Both the position numbers and the translations under genes were made by a program. A DNA stretch of 64,000 nucleotides from assembly GCF_002849225.1 (NCBI RefSeq), contig NZ_PKMC01000002.1, positions 310,001 through 374,000 of the forward strand, in the 5' to 3' direction. The DNA comes from Actinomyces sp. UMB0138. Its GTDB lineage: Bacteria > Bacillota > Negativicutes > Veillonellales > Veillonellaceae. Shown piece by piece: positions 26,591 to 33,672 of this stretch (within the stretch, counting starts at the first letter, position 1; every line of letters starts with the position of its first letter). The notes under the pieces were generated by a model. That model made no database searches. It had not been told where the DNA came from and worked only from the letters and a program-made list of their open reading frames with translations.

Positions 26591-27393
26591 GAAATACTCT
26601 TAGTACAGCCGAAATAAAAGCAATTCCAACGCCCAAACCTTTCCAGGGCGCTGTTACCCACTTTTTGGCCTCTTTATACGGCCAAACTATAGGTAACCCC
26701 TGGTTTATTGGCGGTGCAATAGGCATTCCGCTGCTAATGTATTTTTTCTTTGCGGTTGACCAGCCGTATTCGGATGAAAGTGTGGGTAACGGAAACGTGC
26801 AGGCGGCGATCATGGTGGGCATGGCCTGCTATGGGGCGCTCACTACAGCAGGGTGGGGCGCCTGTGTGACCGCCCTCGGCCGCAACAGTGGGTGGTGGCG
26901 TACATTGGCGCTCACGCCGCTGTCTTTCCCAGCTTATCTGGGTGCACAGGTGGTCTCTGCAGTCTGCCAGGCTGGCCTTGCCGCGCTTGTGACCTACGTG
27001 GTCGGGGCCTTCACGGGGGCACATTTGACTGCTTTGGCATGGGGAGCGACGTACCTGCTCATACTGGTTTGCTGTCTTCCGCTGGCGGCAATGGGGTTTG
27101 CAATAGGTCAGGTAGTAAACGAGCAGGCGGCAAACTTCATCCTGACCATGATCCTGCTGGTTTCCTCGTTCCTGTCGGGCATGTTTATGCCGCTGGAGCA
27201 GATGGGCAAGCTGGTGCAGGATATGGCTCCATATACACCGCTGTATGGCATTATCAATCTTGTCAGGGCGCCGCTAATCGGGTGGGCCAATACGTTCAAC
27301 TGGTCGTGGGTGGTAAACATCGGGGTTTATTCAACAGTCTTTATCGGCCTAGCCGCACTGTTGTACTTCCGCAAGGGGCGCACAGAAAGGTAG
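26587..27393 (+). CDS. ABC-2 type permease
   Basis: A 268-aa integral membrane partner of the preceding ATPase with six predicted membrane segments. The conserved ABC-2 elements are present: a cytoplasmic amino end, a long first helix (IGNPWFIGGAIGIPLLMYFFF), the SFLSGMFMPLEQMGKLVQ segment near residue 200 and the PYTPLYGIINLVR stretch. It is followed three bases later by the histidine kinase gene. The substrate is unknown. Confidence 0.9.
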   Translation: MRNTLSTAEIKAIPTPKPFQGAVTHFLASLYGQTIGNPWFIGGAIGIPLLMYFFFAVDQPYSDESVGNGNVQAAIMVGMACYGALTTAGWGACVTALGRNSGWWRTLALTPLSFPAYLGAQVVSAVCQAGLAALVTYVVGAFTGAHLTALAWGATYLLILVCCLPLAAMGFAIGQVVNEQAANFILTMILLVSSFLSGMFMPLEQMGKLVQDMAPYTPLYGIINLVRAPLIGWANTFNWSWVVNIGVYSTVFIGLAALLYFRKGRTER

Positions 27394-27396
27394 ATC

Positions 27397-28545
27397 ATGC
27401 TTACTACGTCGAGGGCGGCGACCCAGCCTTTGCGCGAGCGTTTAGAATCACTGCCGTGGGCGCTGCCATACCTGATCTTCATGTGGATCTTTCCCCTAAT
27501 TGGGGTGGCCTCCGCCTCCGAGCTCTTTTGGACTATCTGGTGGCAGATAGCTTTCACGGCTGTTTATGCGCAAACTTGGGTCCGGTCGGATTCGGCGCCA
27601 GTGTCGGGGAGTGTGGACCGCGCAGTGCTAATAACCATAGCGCTGATATGCCTACTGGCCGCAGTGGTGGTTTACATTTCTGGCGTTCCGCTCATGGCCG
27701 CCTACTGTTTTCCTTATCTAGCAGCAATAATTACCTTCCAACTACCTAGAGCCTACATAGGGCGATCCTCTATTGTGCTGGGGGTTGCGATGGTGGTCCT
27801 GCTTGTGAGCACCTACATCACCGGGCCGCGTGACGTAAACATGCTGATAGCACCGGGGGTGACGGTTATCGGCTACTTCATGACCGCGAAGGCGCGCCAG
27901 GGGGTAGAAGAAGACAGGGCGAAGGCGGTGGCCGCGGCCGATCGGGTAGAAGCGTCGAAGGAGGGTGAACGCGCGCGCATCAGCGCCGACCTGCATGACG
28001 TGCTGGGCCAAACTTTGACTGCCATAAACGTGAACGCGCAGGTGGGAGCCAAAATGCTCGAGGCGGGCAGAGAGGTGGAAGCCACCCAGTTTTTGCAGCA
28101 AGTGCAACACCTTTCCCACCAGGCGCTCGCGGACATGCGTGCCGTTGTTGCTGCCACCAGGCAGGCGGACATAAATGAGGAGCTGGAAAGCGCAAGGCAG
28201 CTCGCTAAGGCTGCCGGCATCGCCCTCGATATTAAAGACGACGGCCACCCGCCGCAGGGGGCGCCAAACACCGTGGCCGCCCACGTTCTGCGCGAGGGCG
28301 TAGCGAACGTAGTGCACCATTCTGCGGCCTCGCGCATCCGAATCCAGATCAGCCCCACCGAACTGTCGATTATTGACAACGGCAGACAAAAGAAGGAATC
28401 CCACCGGCAGGGCACGGGCCTACAAAAGCTGCGCGAGCGAGCAGCAGACGTAGGCGAATTGAGCTGGGGCCAAGATCAGGCGGGATTCCGTCTACACTTT
28501 TCCTTGAGGAAGGGGGAAAGTAGTGATAAACGTTGCCGTGGTTGA
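27397..28545 (+). CDS. Sensor histidine kinase, DesK/NarL-partner class
   Basis: A 382-aa membrane sensor with about six amino-terminal membrane segments (residues 20-165) and almost no extracellular domain, as in intramembrane-sensing kinases. The HisKA_3 dimerisation box reads ERARISADLHDVLGQT with His200. A degenerate HATPase_c domain ends the protein; its G1 box includes IIDNG and its G2 region GTGLQKLRERAA. It overlaps the response-regulator gene by 23 bases. It presumably controls the ABC-2 exporter encoded just upstream. Confidence 0.92.
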   Translation: MLTTSRAATQPLRERLESLPWALPYLIFMWIFPLIGVASASELFWTIWWQIAFTAVYAQTWVRSDSAPVSGSVDRAVLITIALICLLAAVVVYISGVPLMAAYCFPYLAAIITFQLPRAYIGRSSIVLGVAMVVLLVSTYITGPRDVNMLIAPGVTVIGYFMTAKARQGVEEDRAKAVAAADRVEASKEGERARISADLHDVLGQTLTAINVNAQVGAKMLEAGREVEATQFLQQVQHLSHQALADMRAVVAATRQADINEELESARQLAKAAGIALDIKDDGHPPQGAPNTVAAHVLREGVANVVHHSAASRIRIQISPTELSIIDNGRQKKESHRQGTGLQKLRERAADVGELSWGQDQAGFRLHFSLRKGESSDKRCRG

Positions 28546-29128
28546 CGATCAGGCCATGGTGCGGGCCGGGCTGGTTGCGCTGCTAAACCTGGAATCCGAC
28601 CTACACGTGGTAGGGGAGGGCGAAACTGGGCAAGATGCCATAGAAGTTGCACAGTTGCCAGGTTTGGACGTCCTCTTGTTAGACGTGGAAATGCCGCAAA
28701 TGGACGGCCTCGAGGCTCTGGAGCGAATTAGAGGATCTGCCTGCAAGGTAGCCATCCTAATGCTCACCACTTTTGACCGGCCTGGCTGGGTAACGCGAGC
28801 CTTGGCGGGCGGAGCCAGCGGCTTCCTTGTCAAAGACCAGCAGGCAGCCCAGTTAGCTGAAGCGATTCGCCGGGTGCATGCGGGAATGCGCGTAGTCGAT
28901 CCAGACCTGGCAGCCCGCTCCCTGGGACTGGGCCAAAACCCGCTCACCGCAAGGGAAAAAGACGTGCTGCGCGCCGCCCTCGGCGGGGGAACCAGCGCCC
29001 AGGTAGCCCGTCAAGTGGGCCTTTCCGAGGGGACCGTGCGCAACCACGTAACCTCGGCAATGGCTAAAACGGGTGGATCCTCGCGCATGGATGCTGCCCG
29101 CCGCGCTCACAACAATGGGTGGCTGTGA
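28523..29128 (+). CDS. NarL/FixJ-family response regulator
   Basis: A 201-aa two-domain regulator. The receiver domain has acidic residues VVDDQ near the start, phospho-acceptor Asp54 in LLLDVEMPQMDG, Thr in LMLTTFDR and Lys in FLVKDQ. The LuxR-type helix-turn-helix (about 140-198, LTAREKDVLRAALGGGTSAQVA and SEGTVRNHVTSAM) binds DNA. GTG start inside the kinase gene. The target is probably the adjacent exporter operon. Confidence 0.94.
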   Translation: MINVAVVDDQAMVRAGLVALLNLESDLHVVGEGETGQDAIEVAQLPGLDVLLLDVEMPQMDGLEALERIRGSACKVAILMLTTFDRPGWVTRALAGGASGFLVKDQQAAQLAEAIRRVHAGMRVVDPDLAARSLGLGQNPLTAREKDVLRAALGGGTSAQVARQVGLSEGTVRNHVTSAMAKTGGSSRMDAARRAHNNGWL

Positions 29129-29144
29129 CCCGTATAGTGGGAAC

Positions 29145-29849
29145 ATGAGTGAACGGAAAATAGCCCTAATTACCGGCGGCACCCGCGGCATTGGCGCCGC
29201 AATCGCTGCAGAATTGGCAAGCACCCACGAACTGATCATTGGCGGTACCAACGCGTGCCGCGTCGAAAAAGCTGTCGCCAACTACCCGCATGCCCGCGGT
29301 TTTGTATGTGACCTGTTAGACGTGAACTCTATTGCCGGCGCCGTGGCGGAGCTCGGTTTGGAACGGTTGGATGTGGCGGTGCTGTCTGCTGGCACTGCTG
29401 CCCGCGGCAACATTGCCGAGGTCGAACCCGAGGTGTGGACGCGTACGCTCACCCTAAACGTCACCTCGGTGGCAGAAACTGTGCGACAGCTACTGCCGGC
29501 ACTGCGAGCGGCAAAAGGACAGGTTATAGCCATCAATTCGGGCTCCGGCTACAATTCGAAAGCGGGCAATGCCGTGTACTCGGCCTCGAAATTTGCGCTG
29601 CGAGCCCTAACGGATGCTCTTCGCGAAGAGGAACGGGGGCGGGTGCGTGTCAGCTCGATTCATCCGGGGCGCGTAGACACCGACATGCAAGTGCAGATCC
29701 AAAAGGAGGCCGGACACGGCTACGAACCCACCGACCATGTTGCGCCGGAGTCGGTGGCCAAGGCGGTGCGCGCAGTAGTCGATACTTCCGCCGAGGCAAC
29801 GATCGAAAACCTAGAAATTAGGCCGGTCGTAAAAACCCCCACCGCCTGA
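29145..29849 (+). CDS. Short-chain dehydrogenase/reductase (SDR)
   Basis: A 234-aa Rossmann-fold NAD(P)-dependent oxidoreductase. The cofactor motif TGGTRGIG lies at residues 9-16, and the active site holds the Ser in INSGSGYNS and the YSASK Tyr/Lys pair (about residues 145-149); IHPGRVDTDMQ follows. ATG 29145 is preceded by GGGAAC; in-frame codons further upstream would overlap the response regulator. The substrate is unknown. It starts 16 bases after the response regulator and may be read through from it. Confidence 0.9.
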   Translation: MSERKIALITGGTRGIGAAIAAELASTHELIIGGTNACRVEKAVANYPHARGFVCDLLDVNSIAGAVAELGLERLDVAVLSAGTAARGNIAEVEPEVWTRTLTLNVTSVAETVRQLLPALRAAKGQVIAINSGSGYNSKAGNAVYSASKFALRALTDALREEERGRVRVSSIHPGRVDTDMQVQIQKEAGHGYEPTDHVAPESVAKAVRAVVDTSAEATIENLEIRPVVKTPTA

Positions 29850-29899
29850 AAGAGGCATCCTGATAAACTTCACATAGTTCCTATCCAGATGGAGAAGCT

Positions 29900-31147
29900 A
29901 TGTCCCTTGAAGAAGCCCAACAGGATCTCTCGGATCCGCAGCTGGCACCCATAAGGTTGCAGCAGATCGCGGGGGAGTTCCCGCAGCTGCGCCCGCAGAT
30001 TGCCTTGCACCCACAGGCCTATCCGGCCTTGCTGGAGTGGCTACAGAACCTGGGGGATGCCGATGTGGATAAGGCGTTGCGCAGGCGGCGTCTTTTTGAA
30101 AAACAGGGTGCTACTGCCCAGGAAGAACCTGCGGGGCCTGACCCGGATGAATCTACTCTGGAACAGGAACCAGAGAACATGCCCGCCACTCCTGCCGAAG
30201 ACGATACGGACCAGGCGCAAGCACCTGCTGAGGACGAATCGCACACCGAGCCGTCCCCCCAGATAGAAGAGCAGAATGATCAGCCAGAGGGGCAGAGCGC
30301 GGCTGAGCTTGCGGGCTCTAGCGGGCAGGGTGAAGCTGACAGTGAGGAAGAGGTGCACCACGGTGAACACGTTGCTGCGAACAGCAGCGCAGTCACCGGT
30401 GAAGAAGCTCCTAGCATTTCTTATACTTCGGCATATGGGTCGGGTAGGCAGAACCCCGAGGAAACGGTGGTTATCCCCAAATTTGAGCAGGAGCGGATGA
30501 AACGCGAATATCAGCCGGCTCCTGCGTCGGGTACTTCGGCGCCCGCTGCTAAGAAGAAGTCGAAAGCAGTACCGATTTTGGCAACCCTGCTGGCCCTAGC
30601 CCTAGTTGTGTTGGTGGCCTCGGGAATTTTGTTGTTTAAAAACCGGGGTAAGCGCCCGGCGCCAGCGGCCACACCAACCCAGAGTGAGACAACTCAGGCG
30701 GCCCCCGAGACTAAGAGCTCGGAACCGACCGAAAGTGACAGCCCAAGCTGGGATGACCCGGCCAAGGCCCCCTATCCGGTCAGTGGGCAGTACGTGGAAA
30801 CTGGCGCCTTCGTGATGCCTTCAGGAAATATTGCTTGCAAGCTCGAGGGCGACGGCGTCAGTTGCACTGTCTACCAGAATGATTACCGGCGCGCGGGCGT
30901 AGAGAATTGTGGGGACGGCAAGGCAACTCTAGCTGTTGAGGGCGATGCGGCTGCCGTGCTGCGCTGTGGTACGGATGCCCAGACTAGTTCCACTCGTCCC
31001 TTGGACTACGGGCAGACTGCGTTCAAAGATAAGGTTGCCTGTTCTGCTACTCAGGATGGGGTGCAGTGCTGGAATCTGGATTCGGGCAAGTCATTCTTCG
31101 CGAACCGGCAGGGCTGGTCTAGAGGATCGGACGGCCGCGATCAGTGA
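29900..31147 (+). CDS. LRV-repeat, single-span membrane protein with extracellular Cys-rich domain
   Basis: A 415-aa protein of modular design. The amino end (about residues 1-62; LQQIAGEFPQLRPQIALHPQAYPALLEWL) matches the variant leucine-rich-repeat motif found in many actinobacterial proteins. A strongly acidic, disordered segment (about 65-190) follows. The segment VPILATLLALALVVLVASGILLF (about 222-244) crosses the membrane. After a Thr/Glu/Ser-rich spacer, the carboxyl domain (SGNIACKLEG, SCTVYQ, ENCGDGK, VACSATQDGVQCW) has paired Cys like the DUF6636-type extracytoplasmic domain. The function is unknown. The stop overlaps the methyltransferase start. Confidence 0.75.
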   Translation: MSLEEAQQDLSDPQLAPIRLQQIAGEFPQLRPQIALHPQAYPALLEWLQNLGDADVDKALRRRRLFEKQGATAQEEPAGPDPDESTLEQEPENMPATPAEDDTDQAQAPAEDESHTEPSPQIEEQNDQPEGQSAAELAGSSGQGEADSEEEVHHGEHVAANSSAVTGEEAPSISYTSAYGSGRQNPEETVVIPKFEQERMKREYQPAPASGTSAPAAKKKSKAVPILATLLALALVVLVASGILLFKNRGKRPAPAATPTQSETTQAAPETKSSEPTESDSPSWDDPAKAPYPVSGQYVETGAFVMPSGNIACKLEGDGVSCTVYQNDYRRAGVENCGDGKATLAVEGDAAAVLRCGTDAQTSSTRPLDYGQTAFKDKVACSATQDGVQCWNLDSGKSFFANRQGWSRGSDGRDQ

Positions 31148-32634
31148 GCCTGCGCAAGCTAGACGCGGCACTGCGAAAGTGCAACTTTTCGCCCTCGGGA
31201 TTTGCGGCCGAACTTGACGAGGCCTGGCAGGACTGGGCGCGTGGGTTAGAATCGCCCACCCAAAGGGCGGTTTCTGGATGGTTGCAGCTGGGTGAGTTGA
31301 ATGCGTTGCGCGTCGCGATCGCGTTGTTCGTGACGGGGCATCGTGTTTCAAAAGGGCAGGTAGAAGAGTTTTTGCCAGAAGCTACCTGTTTGTGTGACGG
31401 GCAGCAGAGGCTGCGCGCTCGCTGGCGCCTGTCGCCGTTGCAAATCAGCATAGACGGCAAGGAGCATACCTGGTTTGTGCCTTCGGATCCGCGTTCGGTA
31501 CCGGGGGTGCCGCTTCCGGCAGACCACGTGCTGGGCTTGGGCGGGGCAACGAATTCGCTACTGGCGTGGACGCCCAGGGAACACTTCGGTACCGTCCTCG
31601 ACCTGGGGTGCGGATCGGGAGCGCAGGCGTTGGCTGCTACGGCACACGCTGATTCGGTTACTGGCGTAGATATTTTGCCGCGAGCTCTTGGAGCGGCAGG
31701 CGTGGCGGCGCAGCTGGCCGGTGAGTCCGTTGAGCTTTTGCAATCCGATATGTTTTCGGCGGTGCGAGGGCGTCGCTTCGACCTGATCGTCTCTAACCCG
31801 CCTTTTGTGATCACCCCGCAGCAGGCGCGCGAGGGCGAGCGGTTCACCTACCGAGACGGCGGGCGTGACGGGGACGATTTGGTTGCCGAGCTAGTCGCAG
31901 CCTTGCCCGAGTACCTTAGCGAAGGTGGGGTGGCCGCCCTCATTTGTAATTGGCAGATTACGGGGCAGTGGCGCGAACGTTGGGACTCGTGGTTGTCCCA
32001 CAGCCCGTTGGATGCTTGGGTGTGCTTGCGTGAAGTTGCCTCGCCGGCCGCATACGCCAAAATGTGGTTACGTGACGAGGGGCTTATTCCCGGAACCGCC
32101 GAATACGCTGCGCGGGAAAGGCTGTGGCTTGACGATTTTGATCGCCGCGGCATTACGGGGGTGGGTTTTGGTTACGTGCTGCTACATAGGGGGCAGGGCG
32201 TCCCGGTGCGCCGTTTTGAGGACGCGTTGGGCACCGACCGGGCGCCGGGCAGCGAGTTCGCCTCACATCTGCTAACGGCTTTCGCTAGAGAACGCGGAGG
32301 AGGATTAGAAGACACGGCTTTAAAGGAGGCGCGGTTGGTTGTGCCTCACGACGTTACTGAGGAACGCTTTTACACGCCTGGGGCGCAGGATCCACAAGTG
32401 ATTATGTTGCACCAAGGGGGCGGGGTAGGTCGCCAAATTAGGGTAGATACCGCTCTGGCAGGGCTGGCGGGCGCCTGTGATGGGGAGCTTGCCATTGGGC
32501 AGATTATTGGGGCCCTTTCGGTGCTTTTAGACGCGGATAAGGGCGAATTGGAGCGCGAATTGTTGCCGCGGGTGCGCGATTTGTACTGGCAAGGATTCTT
32601 GCGCGAGACCGCAGACTCGCCTGTGCGGTTTTAG
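31144..32634 (+). CDS. Class I SAM-dependent methyltransferase with DUF7059-type N domain (HemK-like)
   Basis: A 496-aa protein from GTG 31144, overlapping the previous gene's TGA. The amino-terminal ~125 residues are a helical domain found before such methyltransferases in actinobacteria. The Rossmann core follows: motif I VLDLGCGSGAQAL (about residues 153-165), GVDILPRAL, and the catalytic-type NPPF tetrapeptide in IVSNPPFVIT near 222, as in N5-glutamine and N6-adenine methyltransferases. About 180 further residues form a carboxyl domain. The target (protein Gln, rRNA or DNA) cannot be decided; HemK/PrmC itself is shorter. Confidence 0.82.
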   Translation: MSLRKLDAALRKCNFSPSGFAAELDEAWQDWARGLESPTQRAVSGWLQLGELNALRVAIALFVTGHRVSKGQVEEFLPEATCLCDGQQRLRARWRLSPLQISIDGKEHTWFVPSDPRSVPGVPLPADHVLGLGGATNSLLAWTPREHFGTVLDLGCGSGAQALAATAHADSVTGVDILPRALGAAGVAAQLAGESVELLQSDMFSAVRGRRFDLIVSNPPFVITPQQAREGERFTYRDGGRDGDDLVAELVAALPEYLSEGGVAALICNWQITGQWRERWDSWLSHSPLDAWVCLREVASPAAYAKMWLRDEGLIPGTAEYAARERLWLDDFDRRGITGVGFGYVLLHRGQGVPVRRFEDALGTDRAPGSEFASHLLTAFARERGGGLEDTALKEARLVVPHDVTEERFYTPGAQDPQVIMLHQGGGVGRQIRVDTALAGLAGACDGELAIGQIIGALSVLLDADKGELERELLPRVRDLYWQGFLRETADSPVRF

Positions 32635-32664
32635 GTAGAGGATTTTGAAGCTAGGGGACTTGTT

Positions 32665-32966
32665 TTGTTAGAGGGCGCATTTGACACTCCGGGGCGTAGG
32701 GGTGCCTTTACTGCAGGGGCATCCTTGTGTGGGATCGCGTTTGGTTGCCTAATCGGGATAATTATTATGGCCGTGCGCGCCCGGTCGGTTGCTTTCCCCG
32801 TGTGGGGGGGGCAATTGCAGTCAGCTCGTTTGCGGCCTGCGCGTTTGCCACTTGGAATACGTTGAGGGCGGATCCTGACCGGGCTGGACGCACGCTTATT
32901 GTGACAGGCGTGGCGGCCTTACTAGTCTCTGTGGTATCCGCAGTAGTTGTTGCTTCAGCCTTCTAA
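32665..32966 (+). pseudogene. Small three-span membrane protein split by a G8 tract (frameshift, possibly phase-variable)
   Basis: A TTG start at 32665 with AGGGG seven bases upstream opens a frame encoding MLEGAFDTPGRRGAF, a membrane segment (SLCGIAFGCLIGIIIMAV) and a second segment that is interrupted at a run of eight Gs (32804-32811). The protein continues sensibly only in the next frame (AIAVSSFAACAFATW, then TLIVTGVAALLVSVVSAVVV), ending TAA 32964-32966. One extra G (G9), loss of two Gs, or a -1 ribosomal slip on GGGGGGG would yield one protein of about 100 aa with three membrane segments. Sequencing error, true mutation, programmed frameshifting and phase variation cannot be told apart here. 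Function unknown. Confidence 0.6.
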
Positions 32967-33364
32967 CTTTGCCGGCTTGGTAAGGCCGGCTGGCGGGGCC
33001 CGTTCATTGGTTTTCTTAGTTGCCTTCTTGCGTGGACCTCAATAGGAGGATAAGTCGCGTCACGACACAGAGACGATGGATTCTTCCAGGCCAGCCCCAA
33101 CTTCCATGCGCAAATCATTGAATAATAATCAATAGGGGCGGCATTCTGAAGGTTGCTCAAAGCTTGTGCGAAACGTTAGTAAATACTCATTAGGGTTTAA
33201 TGGTAGTGCTGCCGAATGCGCGCGACATGGGATTCTAACAAAATGAAATATTAAGGTTTGAATTAGTGTCGACAAGGCGTTAATCTGGGGCGGCGCCCGA
33301 AACTGGGCGGTGTATGCCCCGATATGCATGCGGCATCGGTGGCGGCGTGATTGGAGGTGCGGTG
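32967..33364. other. Gene-poor, AT-rich region with a remnant of the topA 3' end
   Basis: The stretch starts with a GCCGGCTT/AAGGCCGGC hairpin (about 32971-32990) that could end the preceding transcript. Bases 33008-33039 match 33798-33829 in the topA lysine-rich tail at 28 of 32 positions, and CTGGCGGGGCC at 32990-33000 matches the topA terminator. This looks like a degraded duplication of the topA 3' end. The remainder (33040-33340) is unusually AT-rich and I see no gene in it. Confidence 0.5.
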
Positions 33365-33607
33365 GTGCACTCAAGGGAGCGGCAGACCACTGCTTCGGTT
33401 AAGTTCTATATGCTGTGCTTCATTGCGCAAGTAGTTATTTTGATCGGCAATATTTTATTGCAGTGGAGCCTCGGGGATTCATTTAAACAAGCTACGCACC
33501 ATTCACTAAATTATTTCATTGGCATTTTTATGGTGATTACCGTTGTGATTGGTGTTGTCGCCTTCAGACGAGCAAACGGCGGCCGCCGAGGCAGAGCTCA
33601 GGGGTAA
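33365..33607 (+). CDS. Small two-span membrane protein (about 80 aa)
   Basis: Not recognised. GTG 33365 (or the adjacent GTG 33362) lies six bases after GGAGGT. The protein has a short charged amino end, a membrane segment (about KFYMLCFIAQVVILIGNILLQ), a polar loop with two His, a second segment (YFIGIFMVITVVIGVVAF) and a basic tail RRANGGRRGRAQ. It lies in AT-rich DNA between the topA-tail remnant and the real topA 3' end, so it may have arrived with that rearrangement. Confidence 0.5.
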   Translation: MHSRERQTTASVKFYMLCFIAQVVILIGNILLQWSLGDSFKQATHHSLNYFIGIFMVITVVIGVVAFRRANGGRRGRAQG

Positions 33608-33634
33608 GCCTCAACCCTTCGGTATGCAGTCCAG

Positions 33635-33669
33635 GTCTGCTGGCGGGGCCGGTGGCCTCGCCAGCAGAC
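33635..33669. terminator. Bidirectional terminator at the topA 3' end
   Basis: GTCTGCTGGCG and CGCCAGCAGAC pair perfectly (11 bp) around a 13-base loop, three bases beyond the topA stop and between convergent genes. Confidence 0.85.
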
Positions 33670-33672
33670 TAT

